NCBI GenBank assembly: GCA_020086605.1 | Contig: JACBWW010000038.1 | Location: 5,079,083 to 5,143,082 of the forward strand | Origin: Lanius collurio | Lineage: Eukaryota > Chordata > Aves > Passeriformes > Laniidae | DNA length: 64,000 nt | Direction: 5' to 3' | In this document: positions 26,201-38,810 of the stretch, piece by piece | Numbering within the stretch: position 1 is the stretch's first letter | How the letters are laid out: every line of letters starts with the position of its first letter | The notes under the pieces: model-generated | What the model was told of the DNA's origin: nothing | The model's input: the letters and a program-made list of their open reading frames with translations, nothing else | The model's database searches: none | Translations under genes and position numbers: made by a program

Positions 26201-28900
26201 GTTCTCCTTTTTAATAAATCATTTGAAAAGGTATTTTTAAAAAGGACTTTTTATTAAAAATATGAAAAGCAACACAAACAGTTGAGCATTGCAGGCTTCA
26301 ATAGATAATTTTTACTGTGCCCCATATCCTCAAATGACTTCAAACTAAAAAAAAAAAAGAAAGATATTCTAACTAAACCTGCATTATTCATATATATAAA
26401 AATTCAATCTGCTCTGGACTGTAATTTGAATTTATATGGATCTCTTTTTTTTTTTGAAGCATTTCTACCAAAAAGTTAAAGCACATAGTACAGCAGTAGA
26501 GTGCTACTTTCTGCATACCACTCTTTTCCTGTGAATCCCTGGCTGAATGCCTCAGGGATGCTGCTGTCCAGCATGTGCCTAGGCAGGAGATTCATGCTTT
26601 CCCTTTTGACCTGCTTGAATTTATCACCTGAATCATTAGGACACATGATGGAGGAAAAAAAGCCTATAAGTATCTAAAAACCAAAGCAGCTCAGCTATGA
26701 GAGAACAGAGACAAGAAGCTCCCAGTGGCTTCATGAACTCATGAGGCCTCTTTAAATGTAGTCCAGTTAATTAGAGCCCACAGTGGGGCAGAAGTTGCCA
26801 GGTTCAGTAGGGCTAAAACAACCTAGGTAAGGGTTTTCAGGGGTTTTGAGACTTCTCTACAGCTACAGTTTAAAAACTGATCCAGTTTTTTTGGAACAAT
26901 GAAGTAAACTCTCCTCAGCTTTGTTGAGGATTTGTGCTCAGCTATGAAACTTAAAAACTGGCCTGAGTTGTTTTCATTTTTGTTTTTATTTCAACCATGT
27001 AATGATGACAAAGCAGCTGCCATAATTGTAGCAGCTGACAGAGTGACAATTGAGACCAGCCTGGTCTGGATTAGGGCTAATGCTCCAGAAACTCAGGGGC
27101 AGCCATCCCTGACCCACTTGCTAACACAGAGGAAGCATTTGCCAGGTCCATAATGGCATAAAGCACCAACATAATTCTGCATGTGAGCATAACTCCATGC
27201 AGGTCCCCTTCAATAGTAAACACTCCTTATTTCAGCTTTTCTATTTCTCTGAATTAGTGTAGTTAATTGTGCTACTATAGAAGTGGGAATCACTTGCTAG
27301 CTAGATTTACTGTACCCCACAGAGCCCAACTCACATACAAGAAAGTGCAGTTTGCTCCCATTTTCCCCTCACTGTATTTTTTAACTAGTAGCTAGTGTTT
27401 TTAAGTCCCTTAGTAGATCCAGTCTTTGTGCCATAAACTGTGACACAAAGACAACCAACATTTCAGAAGCAGCAAGAGAAAAGGGGTAACCCTGAGTTGT
27501 TACCAGGTAAAGCCGCCAATGCAACATTCTATGCAGAAAGCAGCATGGTACAGCACTGACCAAAAAAAAAAGTCATCCTCAAAGGGCTGCAATGAGGATG
27601 CTCAGCTTTTTAAAAGCCAGGACAATCTGAATTAGTATGGAAATAAATCTACTGTCCACAGACTGAATTGTTTCCTGTGCTTTGTTACCTCACTGTAGCT
27701 ATGAGAACCCCCACCCATATCACTACAAGTAACCGCTCATCCTGTACCTTTACCTTGCCTTTATGCTTCTATTTGCAACTGAATCTTCTTTCAACCTTCC
27801 TTCAGGAAAGTTTGCTTTTCACACACAGGTGGCTCTCTGCCTGTCTTTATCTAGCAGACTTTATTATCAGTAAAACCCAAAAAGACAAATTCATCCTTTG
27901 TGCTGATGCAATTGACTTGTCATCTACTTTTACAGCTAATTAGCTCTTTAGTAGATGATGGTGGATGTCAGAGGTCATCTGATAGCTGATCCCGCTAAAC
28001 TGACTGTAAATATTTCTTTCCAATTGTACATGATTGCCTCTTACTGCTACATTCTCTCCCAAATTAACACAGCACATTTAACCTACTTATTCAGAAGAAG
28101 AGTACTAAGCCTGGATTAAAAAAATTACAGTTTCATAAGGTACTAGCACTCAGAACCAAATCTTTCACTGAAGGCCTGACCTAGTAGGTGAGGGTGCCAG
28201 AGATATCTAATTAGACCCTGGTAACAGCAGTCTTGAGCCATGTTTTCTCTTGACATTTACAGCTCTCTGTATCAATATCTATGGATTATGTATTGTGCAT
28301 TACAGGTATGTTGTTAATCAGTGTCTATGCCCAAGGGGTAGCAACAGGGCAGGGTACAAAATTAGAAGTCTATACCTCAAAAGATTTGCAAAGTAATTAA
28401 TTGGTAGAACATTCCTGGGTCTAGCAAACAAGGAGCAGTGAGAAGCACTCCCTTTTCACTGCAGGGCAGCTTGGGAAAAAAAGACTTTTTGGTTGCACAG
28501 CAAGAAAAAAACAAATCCCTTGATACTTTGAGTTACCAGTAAAACAAACTACAGATTTTTATTGCCATTAAAAAAAAAGTCCCTTTTCAGTTCATCAGAG
28601 GTTTCATAAATGTGAAGTTACTGAATCTAAGAACCCAAATCTAAAATCCCAAACATGCACACAGTTTTAGGCAAAAAAATGCCCAAACTTATGAAAATAA
28701 AATACTTATCTTGTAAAATAGACCATAGTAATATCAATATTTTTCACCCAAGAAGTTTCTCATGTGTTTTTCTTACTGGATTTCAACAATATCCAGCAAG
28801 AATGTAGAGAACACCTCATTTAGGGCCCCTGGCTAGCACTTGGCACCTAGAGCAGAGTTTTACTGCCTCTTCCCCCTTCCAGTCACCTTCATGTCACTTG
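23216..28900. other. Unique noncoding DNA with homopolymers and AT palindromes
   Basis: No gene recognised. Visible structures: a strong isolated donor-like AAG/GTGAGT near 23354; an 8-bp inverted repeat GTCAAGAG/CTCTTGAC at about 23852-23880; A11 at 24172-24182; an 11-bp inverted repeat TTTTTAATAAA/TTTATTAAAAA at 26208-26260; A12 at 26347-26358; an imperfect AT hairpin at about 26390-26437; and T11 at 26445-26455. Confidence 0.5.
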
Positions 28901-28929
28901 TATGCATTTTTCCAGAATTAAACATGACG

Positions 28930-29500
28930 GCTATGTGGGGTCGATAGCAAAAATATGTCTTTGGTTAAGGGGAAGGAGCTGTCTGTGAGCTTCCAGCACG
29001 ACTCCAAGAGGAGGCTCCAGAATTTTGACAGCTGGGAGCTTCCAAAGTAGCTTTGTTACCAGGAATAGCTGTGTTTCCTGAGAAGCTTCCCTGCACATGT
29101 CTGTAACTGCAGCACCACAGGGGTTTCTGCACAGCAACAAGCACTTCCAGGGAGCTGTTGGGGCAGCTCTGCTGGGAGGCACAAGGGAGAACCCTCAGGC
29201 TACCCCTGAACAGCACAAGGAGACGAGGCAGGACCAGAGGCTGCTCAGGGGGAGCAGGGCTTGCTCCCACACAAGTTACCATGTCACAGCTGCATCCTGC
29301 TGCAAGAGGCTCCTCAGCCCAGCCCAATCAAGGGGAGCTGTGAGCACAAAGAGCAGGGGATGGTACTGTGGCTCCACAAGCTGTGCTGAGCAGCAGCTTT
29401 CATTTAATCAAATGTTATCTCCAGAAACCACAGCTGCAGCTGAGGCCTCTAAGAAACACGGCTTCTCCTGGGAGCCCTTTCCCATGCTTCAGTGAGAACA
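28930..29500. other. GC-elevated block open on both strands, nature unknown
   Basis: Base composition rises to roughly half G+C in an otherwise AT-rich region, with few CpG. Open frames overlap on both strands (132 codons plus at 29097-29495, 120 codons minus at 28965-29327); simultaneous openness on both strands is what stop-poor GC-richer sequence gives by chance. Neither translation shows a domain I know. It could be an unrecognised transposon fragment, a diverged pseudogene or just a compositional bump. Confidence 0.3.
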
Positions 29501-31924
29501 TCAGAATATTTGCCTGAGTGATGTGCCAGCAGTTTGGATTTGTACCTGGCACATCAGCAAGTAGAAAACTGCAGTCTGCAGGGTGAGGGAGAAGGACCTG
29601 CACTATTCAATACCCAGCTCTCTACGATCCTTCAAGAGCTTCCTCCTACAAACTCTCCTGCTTGCACTGCTTGGATAGTTTTAGTCTAATAGCAAACAAG
29701 TTCAAAAGAATAGGATGGGTAAATAAATGCCAAATTACAGTCATACATGCAAAAGTCAGAGGAGGGAACATGTGTAAAACACACTGCATGAGCTATGGGC
29801 TGCTGCTTCAAGCAGTTCGAGCGAGTCAAGTTCTTGACACTTAACCCTCTCTAGGTCCTGTTTTGTGCCACTGGATACACAACAAACCCAAACCACAACA
29901 CATCAAGGCTTTTTGGGCCTTACCTAAATAGAGAAACTAGAAATGAGTTACATTTCCTGTTACAAGTGATTATCAATCTTTTTTCTAAGGTACTTTAAAA
30001 AAGTATTTCAGTTTTCTATCAACACGTAATAAAAAGACAGTTTCTCATGTGGTTTTACCTTGTCTAGAGCTTCAGGAAGTATTTACTGCTCCATGGCTGA
30101 CCAAAATAATTGCAAGGATTCCAACACAGAAGATCAAGAACACAAGGAGAAATCTTTGCAATATCAGTAGACAACTGTCTTTTTTCCCAAGCTTGTAATC
30201 AAAACATCTCATCTTTGAGCAAAGGAAACACTTCACACCACCCTCATCCTAAGCAGACTGAAACAAGCCATGCAATTTCTCAATGGCACAGCATTAACTC
30301 AGAATTTGGGGTGCTCACCTTCCTTTCCTGTGATTTAGCTTTATCTAAACTGCCTTTGTTTAGGGACATTCTCTTCCAACTGGCCAGGCCAAAGGGGTTT
30401 TGCTGCTAGCCGTCTAATTTTAAGGTACATTTCATATTTAACTCAAGACACTACTATTTTTTTCTCTTATTGTCTAGAGATAGAGGGGCAGTTATAGATT
30501 ATCTTGTGCAAAGCTTCGTCATTTTTCAGTTGCATGCAATAGTGGGCAAAATTCTGAATAGTCATTGATAATTTTTCCCTTAGCTTGATGGTCCAGCTGC
30601 AGGGGAACATATAGATGTGAATGGGAAAAGAACAGCTAATATTTCAAGAATGTTTTGGAAACAACCTCACAATATCGCACTAGCAATGTATTGCTTGTTC
30701 CCAGTTAAACAGCTTTGGAAAATCTGTTATCAAGGATAAATTACCAAAATTTAAACATTTAGAAAGTATAGGAGAGTTATTTCTGTCACTTACTAAAAGA
30801 ACAAGCTTAAGCACAATTTTTTAGCTTCAAACAGCATGCAGCCAGAACACCCACTGTTTTATACAAGAACTTCTTTAATGTTAGATATTTCTGGCATTCA
30901 CAGCTGTCTTCAGTGGCAATTGCTTGAAAATCATTTTGCTATTCTTTCTGTATTAAGAAATCAATGCCCCTTTTTTATCATTTATCTATCCAAAGATCCT
31001 CCTAATTTATTATCAGTTCATTAATGTACTGCCTACTACCTTTCAAGATCATTAAAGAAGTTAAATAATATCTTAAACCTTCTTCCTCAGCATTTTGTCC
31101 CTCAGAGCTGTATTGTATATACATGATTAAATTCACTTTACTGTTTCAAGTCTGGTCACCCCTCACCTCTCCTCATTTTTTTTAAGGGCAAAAGATTTGA
31201 ATTTCCAACCTTATAATTTTAAGTGTAACTAATAATTTCTTCTAGAGATCAGACATCCTCTATTCATCAAGCCCTATGTCTTCCCTTCCTTTCAAGCAGA
31301 AATGTCTTAGATATTTCTAAGACTCCACCAGGATGGATGCCAGAGCCTCTCCACGCTAAGTTTCCCTGGTTACTTTTGTGTTCTGCTCCAGTAGCCATCT
31401 GGGAAAAACAAAACCATGCCTGTCAATAGAATCATCTGTCCACAGAGGGGACCCAGCTGTCTTCCCTGATCTTCACTGGACCCTGTGTACATCACTCACC
31501 TGCATCTCCTGTTCTCAGCCAGGAGAAGGAATTCTCGCCTGGACCAGGTACCTCAGAGATGCTCTCTCTATGTTGGTCCCCTGTGTCAGCTGACCCAGTG
31601 GATCTATTTCTTCATTTCAGTGTGGTGATTAGCATGAGATGCCCTGGCTTCTCACACATCTTTGTGTCGATAATACATATTTTCTTTTTATACTGCTGGG
31701 TTTTTCTTTTTGGTGATATGGAACATCAGCTTTGAGCTGTGCTGATGCCCAAGCCATTTCTGCTTTTCCCACATTCCTGAGGCTGCCCTTTCAAGCTGAG
31801 TTTGTCATTCACAAACAGGACTATTCTGTGTGCAATCCTAAACCCAAGAACGCATCTCACTTTGTGTCAGCAATACTTGCACTCAGTCAAAGGATGGAAG
31901 CCCCTGCCTTAAATTAGGAATTAC
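29501..31924. other. Unique noncoding DNA
   Basis: No gene, repeat family or distinctive signal that I can support. Confidence 0.5.
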
Positions 31925-32070
31925 TTCAATGAGGAATGATATGCCAATTCCATTGGCTATGGATAGCCGATATTAGTTTATCACTAATAAACTACAGCAG
32001 TATGACTGTCACATCTGATTAAGAAGATGTTTCATCTAACTTAATTTACACACCACAGGTCTAACTTCTT
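31925..32070. promoter_or_regulatory. Candidate conserved element with four interleaved inverted repeats
   Basis: Within 31943-31994 four perfect inverted repeats overlap: GCCAAT-TCC-ATTGGC (31943-31957), GGCTAT-GG-ATAGCC (31955-31968), TATTAGT/ACTAATA (31971-31977 with 31983-31989) and TAGTTTAT/ATAAACTA (31974-31981 with 31987-31994). The first is a back-to-back CCAAT pair. Downstream comes CATCTGATTAAGAAGATG, itself flanked by CATCT/AGATG arms. Such density suggests a protein-binding platform or a structured transcript. Confidence 0.35.
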
Positions 32071-35044
32071 CTCCCATTTTCTTTCCAGTCATTCAGTGCC
32101 CTGGGAACTCTCCCTGCACACAGTCCATCCCAGCTCACCAGTAGAGTCCATTATAACACATCAGGCTGTTCTCTGACATGTCTCAGAATAAAGTTACAAC
32201 TTAATGCCAGGCACGAGATTAAATGCTCAGCTCAGAGGATTGGATTCAGTCAGTGTTCAGAGGAGAGTGCTTTAGTGAATGAGATGCTGCAAAGCCAAAA
32301 CACCTTCCCAAGAGCTGGCTGCTGCCAGGACAGCATGCCAGTTTGCTGAACAATACAAATGCCCTGCTCTCATTTCCACCCTGTAACACACCATCTGTTT
32401 TTACTACTTCTCCCTATGTGGCAGGCCAGACAGCAGGAAAACCCACAAAGTTGTGTTCTGACAAACAAGCCTCAGCAATCCTCAATTCTAACTTGCCAGC
32501 TGTCTGGAAAAGATGAGAGGGAGAAGTTGTGAAGCATGTCAGATTGAGGTGAAGGCTAAGAGAAATTACTCTCTCAACTGGAAGGGACTTGGTTTCAGAT
32601 TAAGTAAAACAACTCCCGTTGATATAAACAGCAGGAGGGCCGTGTTAGAAACTTTGGAGATAACTGTCCCAGTCCTGGGAAGATGACTCAGACTTTTCCT
32701 AACTTTCCTAACAGCAGGGCAGAGTAACATTTACGGAGAATACTTCCCATGCTAGAGACTGATCCTGTATCTCTTGAGGCAAATGTCAGGGCTTGGACTT
32801 CAATAACTCAGGGTAAGGCAGAAGCCAAGGCTTACTGAGAGCTAAAAGCCACAGCAGAGGACTGGCTCTACAAGCAGGTACTGCGAACATCACTCTGAGC
32901 TGAAAGACATATTCTATTTGAGATCAGTTACTACTTCAATAAAATGAGGTCAAGGATCACACAGTATCAGTCAAGGTGCCAAACTATGTCACTTCCTTTA
33001 GTACCCTCCAGCTTTTCTTTTTTAACAATACTTGGCCAGACAAAAGTAATCATTAACTAATTGGTATGATGTATTCCTTTAACTCTCCAGCTTCTGTGCT
33101 TGGCAGAGTATTCATAGTATTACAGACACTTATAAGAGCAGCAGCTTGGATCTAAATATAATTTAGAGATTTATAACTGAATTAAAAGCCTTACCAGTTG
33201 TGGATTTGTGAACTGTGATGTGACTTTTTTTTTTTTTTTTAAGGTAGGCAAACCTTATTTTCACATTTCTGTTACATCATTAGCACACACTGAAGTTATA
33301 GTACCTTACACAAACTAAGGACTCCCATTGAGGCAGAGCTCCTCATTACACACTGAAGATTGGCAAGCACACATTTCTGCATGGGAGTTGTCCAGGGAAG
33401 GGGTTGGAATATAATTGCTGCACACATTTTACTGTTCTTCCGAATGTCATCTGTTACTCAGCTACCCTAATGTACACAAACCAATTAATCTCACCTCACA
33501 GTGGGTAAGGACTGGCTCCACCAGCCTGTGCACCCTGAGTGCCATGCCTAGTGTTTGCCTTTTCCCTTCAAGGAGTACACGTTGCTCTTAAAGAAGAGGA
33601 TATCAACCCTCTGTGTCTGTCTTGGTGCAGATATCTGAAGTTTTCAACTGTTTCCAGGATCAAAGGGTATTTTTCATGTCAGCCTCCTATGAATTCCCCA
33701 ACAACAGGTCATCTGTTGATGAAGCACACATTGCTTGTGCTGGGTTTCATACGCAGCAATTACACTTAAAACAGACAAAGGCTGCTAAAGGCAGATTTTC
33801 CATCCTCTGCCTTTCCATCAGCTTGCTGGTGCCTAGTGTAAAACTTGAGTTCTGGCCTGCTTGCTTCACATCTGCTGTGCATCCATTTTGAAAGCCAGAG
33901 ATGGCACAAGCAAGATCAATAGAGGTTGTGATGGGAGGAGAGCAGCTATGAACATTAGATTGTTTTTACGACTGTGTAACCAAATATATGGGGGCTAAAA
34001 CCAATGTGATTTGACTGAAAATCTGGGCAGCTCCTAGAAATAGCAGGCAAGATGTTCCCAGACATACTGATGGGTACAAGGAAAACAGTGGAGCAAACAG
34101 TTTGTCTGTTTAGGACTAATTTAGTTCCTTCATTGTTTCTTAATACAACTTGTTTTGTCAGCTATCAAGCTCTCATTACACAAGCCCCTGCTCTGAGCTG
34201 CAGTGCTGCCTAGGTGTTGCTAGCAAGCCTCCCTTATTTATTTTGGGGTTTGCTGGTTTTTTTTAAGCAGCATAGTAGAACGAGTTATGCTTTCTTCATG
34301 TCACAGGCCTCCTGGGCTGATTTTGTACATACAGAAAGAGAAGCTTCTGGCATTTTTCACATTTCAACCAGCAATGGCTTGGCTGCATTATCAAAGCAGG
34401 GCTGGCAGATACACAGAGCAGAGCATCCAAGACCCACCGCAGACGCTGCCTGCACAGATGAACTCATAGTACAGATACTGCTGGGCCACAGCAAGGAGGC
34501 CAGGGGAAAAATAAAAACCAATGGAGATGGGGCTGAGCCACGGCTGTAAAGAATCTGCTTTTCTTAGCAGGTGCTTTAAGCCCCAACATCTGCTGACCAT
34601 ATAAATCAAAGAAGCTCCTACAACTATTTACGCAAATGAATGACGTGAACATGTAAATACACTCTAAGGTTTTTTTTCCCTATTACTATTCTTGGCATTG
34701 AACCCATAGAAAAGGTTCAGAAACTTTTTGTCAGCTAGAAAGGTTATGATAAGAAAAATTCCTATTCAACTGCTGTGCAGCTTGTGGAGGAATTCTCAGA
34801 GATTTTTTTTCAATAGAAGATTCAGTAAGACTACCTCAAGTATTTTAGAATAGGGCTCCTTCCTAGTTTTAGCTCTATTGTATATTCAGCTCCTAGAACT
34901 GAGTCCTGATTTAGTTCAAATGATGCATTACCAACTTCATTTAAAAGAGGATTTATCTTCTATTTATCATGGAACTCATTGAAAAGAAAGCAAAGCTTTC
35001 AAAATAGTCAGAAGATCTCCAGCAGAACTTCATCAGCTGTCAGG
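32071..35044. other. Unique noncoding DNA
   Basis: No gene recognised. A T16 tract lies at 33225-33240, followed by AAGGTAGGC. It could be the reversed tail of an old retroposed sequence, but nothing recognisable adjoins it. Confidence 0.5.
33225..33240. repeat. T16 homopolymer
   Basis: Sixteen uninterrupted T residues, the longest homopolymer I saw in the window. Confidence 0.85.
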
Positions 35045-35059
35045 TGTGACAGTGTCACA
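35045..35059. promoter_or_regulatory. Perfect 7-bp palindrome with a T-box-like half-site
   Basis: TGTGACA-G-TGTCACA is a perfect inverted repeat around one G. With the preceding AG it contains AGGTGTGA (35042-35049), the known T-box family half-site. Single sites of this length occur by chance, so function is uncertain. Confidence 0.3.
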
Positions 35060-35830
35060 TAGTTGTGTTATTTGTCACCGAATTATAAAATTCAAGCAAG
35101 TTCTTATAACATCAATATTCTATTCTACACCTACTCACTTATTCCCCTCTATTACAGCAATGAGCTCCTCACACCTTGAGGAGCTGCCCTTTTTTGCATA
35201 TCCTTACAGAATACCTTTTTCTGGTTTGGAAAGTTTCACACTTTAATCATTGTCCTGGCAAAAACAAAAAAAAAAGTGTCTGTTGACCCTGTACATGTGT
35301 CTCTAAGAGAAAAAAAGAGAAATAAAGGAAAAAGAGATATTTCATTCACGGGGACTTAATTACGTGAAAGTCATAACTAAGCTAAGCTAAAGAAGTGTTC
35401 TTTGATAATGTTGAATAATGATTAATTTGCAGCATTCTCCTTTTCCCCCTGCCCTGGTACGCATCTTGTGTACATTACACAGCCTTTCTGCTGACATGGC
35501 TTGAGACAAAAGCCTTTCTAGTCATCTCTGGCACAAAAAGCTGGAATGTCAGCTTGGTGTCTGGCACAAAACCTGTCTTGCCCCATCTGATACTCACAAA
35601 GCCAGATCACAATTCCTATTTTCTGCTGGGCTTGTTTCTCTGAGACATAAGGCTTCACAAACTGCATGTCCAAACCAAAAGGCTACAGTGAGCTATTCAC
35701 TCACACCTCACACTCAGTCCAGGAAGCTCCTCCAAGCCCACAGCCTGCCTGCTGTTCCCTCACACTCAGTCCCACTGAGCAACAGCTTCTGGGCTGACAC
35801 GGACAGCCTAGACCTGCTCCTGCTGCTTGG
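35060..35830. other. Unique noncoding DNA
   Basis: No gene or repeat recognised. A near-tandem AAGCTAAGCTAAAG occurs near 35378. Confidence 0.5.
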
Positions 35831-35853
35831 CCCGGCCCAGCCCAGCCCAGCCC
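35831..35853 (-). repeat. (CCCAG)n tandem with minus-strand G-quadruplex motif
   Basis: CCCGG then three CCCAG units and a final CCC. The minus strand therefore carries five GGG runs separated by 2-nt loops, which satisfies the usual G3+N1-7 quadruplex rule with very short loops. It lies in a locally GC-richer patch (35690-35880). Confidence 0.7.
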
Positions 35854-36312
35854 AAGCAGCTGGGTGGAAGTAGTGTGAAGGAGAAGAGGTCATCCTTTGT
35901 ACCACACACCTGAGCCTCCTTCCACTGGTGCCCACACAGCAGTATTTCAAGGCAACGGGAACCTGCATCATGGTGAATTCTGAAAATTCCCCTCCACTCA
36001 CAGGGAAAAAAAAATCAGCCTGCCAAAACAGATTATGAGCTCCAGAAGGGCTTTGAGCTTCACTGAATGCTTGTTTTAGACATACATACAAGTGACATCC
36101 TATAGGCCCTTCCCAATGCAGTGCTAGACAGTGCTAGATACCCCTTCTCTGCCTGTCCAGTCTCAGAGGATAGGAAGTGGACAAGCAGTCCCACTTGGCT
36201 CCCTGTGACTCCATCATGTGGGGCAGTTCCTATCAGTTGTTCAGCCCTGTGTTGTAGTCTCATATTTGGTAGGCAATTTAATTTTTCTAGTGCTTCCTTA
36301 CTCTCCTTTCAG

Positions 36313-36324
36313 AAACACACAGAG
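36313..36324 (+). other. Possible 12-nt microexon (hypothesis)
   Basis: The 12 bases AAACACACAGAG are bounded by a good acceptor (CTTACTCTCCTTTCAG) and a strong donor (GTAAGG). A TGC sits at 36291-36293, about 20 nt upstream of the exon inside the pyrimidine tract, the layout described for SRRM4-dependent neuronal microexons. The length is a multiple of three and would encode four residues (KHTE) in one frame. No host gene is recognised on this strand, so this may be chance. Confidence 0.12.
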
Positions 36325-38780
36325 GTAAGGCATCTAAAATCCAAAGACCTTTGAAGACTGCTCTCTTTTAGCACTGTCTTAAGAATGGAGACCATGCGCA
36401 TTTTAGCTGATTCCAGAAGAACTTCTGTTCCCTGATGAAGACTTCATATAATGTGGAAAATCATGCATTGCCCAGCTGCTTCTGTCTATGGTTACAGGAA
36501 TGCTCAGAGGGACAGATGCCCAGCAAGTACATCAGTTATCTTCCAAAGCAAGCGACCTGGCAGACAGCAGTTTCCTGCTCCCTGATGTCACTGGATGCCA
36601 AAACTACTACAGAGAGATACATCCATGGCCTGGGCATGAAGTGTCCCCTCTTCTTGAATGGGGAAACTGCACAGTTTATAGGCAGGATCTGTGGCTTAGG
36701 ATCCTGAGCCCACAATGCTTTCTAGTCTGGATTGCAGACAGAAAATCCCACATCTATTTTCATCAGGATTTTTCCAAATTAATAGCATAACACATTGGAG
36801 CTGCAGGTTAAACTCACAGTGTCTAATGTTTTCCTTGTTGTATCCTGTCACTGATGAGATACAATCTGTGCAGTCACTTGGAATGGCTAAGAACCCGCTG
36901 CAGAAAATGCTGTGTTATGCTGTCAAGAGTAATGGCTGAGTATTGAAAAATAACTGCATGCAGATATCTACTCGCAGAAGAGATATTATAGACAGATACA
37001 ATCGTGTTTATTAAAGCTCATCCATCCAAAGCAGTGCAACATATCACTTGGCCACTAGAGAACAGGTGCTGAGCATTTTAATAAAAAGAATTAGGACTTC
37101 TATAAAAGTTGAGAATTTTCATGGACCTCAAAAAAACAAAACAAGAAAATCACTTGTCACTGTAGGAGATACAAGTGAGTTCAGAATGCACCCTCATAAT
37201 GCATGTGAACAAAAGGTATATTGGAGCAAAGTAGAAAACTACCATCTAAGGGCAGTAAAAATGTACCATAGAAAATACACTAACAGAGAAAAATTTTATC
37301 AGACTTGATTTGTTTTCCCAGCTTTGAGCTCTCCTACACAATATGCTTTCATTCTTATCCTATTTACTTATTCTAATACTGAAAATTATCTGAAAAAAGA
37401 ATCAATGAGAACATTCCAAGAATAAAGTAAATAGTGAAAAATAATGACTGTCTATCCCTAAAAGACTAATTCCTTTTATCTTAGTCAGACCTCACCAAAA
37501 TATCACTGAACCAAAAAAAATTATAGTAATGATTGATATTGAATCATTATCATCCTGGAGTTAACATAGGCCATTTTGCAATATATCAGAGCAAAAAGTA
37601 GTGTAAGAAGACTGTAGAACAGCAGTAAGTATTTAAATGGTACGTGATAGCTTTATAAAACAAGTGGTGGGGCTGGGAAAAAAGTAAATCCTTGCAGGAA
37701 CTAATAAGCTCTCGTCTGCACGGCGGAGTTCACAAAATGGCAATACTGTGTCATTAGGCTGGCACAGCAGCTGAATCCCTAATACACCACAGCAGAGCAC
37801 GTGCAGGACCAAGTCTGCAGTCATGGACTGCTGCTTTGTCTTGGCACTTGCACAGGGCAGGGATGGCCATGGGCTACTGGAGTGACACAACACACAGACC
37901 CGTGTGGCTTGGCATCCCCAAATGGGTTGCAGGTGTCCATTTCATTCAGAGCTTCTCTGCACCTCTGCCATAAGGAAGTGAATAATGCTGCACAAAATTA
38001 GGAGGCAATGTCTTCAGAGTGAGGGAAAAATCTAATTCCATGTTTACCAAAGATGGGAACTCTTCCATTTTCACATCTTGGTGATGCCCAGATTCTTGGC
38101 AATTCCTTGAGTGCTTAGAGGAGGGGTCAGGAAATCTGTACTCCATGTCTGTAACCTCTCTGCAACAACTATGGTCACTGCTTTTACCCCCAAATTTCTT
38201 CCACCCATCCCAGGACCTCTTTCTCTGTCATTTGGATGTTTATTTGCCCTGCATGGCAAGAGCCTCCCCTGCCTGCTCCTCAGATTTCAGCATAGGATAA
38301 ACCCAAGCCCCAAGTGCTACATGTGTTTCCAGTCTCTCCTTCACTCAGCTGAGCATCATGAACACCACTAGGACAGGCAATTGTTCCTGAGCTGCCAAAA
38401 TTAAGCCATGATTCCCACACAGGATCTATCATTGGAGCCAAAGCAATAGTACAGCTATGCCTGTGTATTACATAGGCTGCTATCCAGGAGTAATGTGCTT
38501 CAGGCCTTGGTCTGCTATAATAAAACCCCAAATACTAGCAAAACAAATAATTAACACTAACAAAGTGCCTGTATTATCAGTGTCCTGAGCAAACAAGGGC
38601 TCTGATATTACCTCCAAAACAAACGAGGTCAGATTACATACTGAAAGGTTAGATCACAAAAGTATGCTCCAGCAATTTTGAAAGTAAATTAATTAGGAAT
38701 ATCAACATAAAATACAGCCTTTAATCTGAAGGAAGAACACTATTTTGTGAATGAAACAAGTGCAGCTCATCGGTTAAAGG
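36325..38780. other. Unique noncoding DNA
   Basis: No gene recognised. A CTCF-like partial match TGGCCACTAGAG occurs near 37049, too incomplete to call. Confidence 0.5.
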
Positions 38781-38810
38781 GGAAAATATGTCTCAGGAAA
38801 ATATGTCTCA
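38781..38810. repeat. Exact 15-bp tandem duplication
   Basis: GGAAAATATGTCTCA occurs twice head to tail without a mismatch (38781-38795 and 38796-38810), followed by another GG. Exact identity points to a recent small duplication, probably by replication slippage. Confidence 0.9.

Noticed and set aside
26208..26260. 11-bp AT-only inverted repeat TTTTTAATAAA/TTTATTAAAAA
   Set aside because: Pure A/T arms in an A/T-rich patch are likely by chance; mentioned only in the block description.
26390..26437. Imperfect AT hairpin considered as a microRNA precursor
   Set aside because: Stem of only about 12 bp with a bulge and almost entirely A/U; too short for a pre-miRNA.
29097..29495. 132-codon plus-strand open frame as a gene
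   Set aside because: The opposite strand is open over the same bases, which GC-rich stop-poor sequence gives by chance; kept only as a compositional anomaly.
37045..37064. CTCF-like site TGGCCACTAGAG
   Set aside because: Lacks the GGGC half of the core consensus, so the match is too weak to call.
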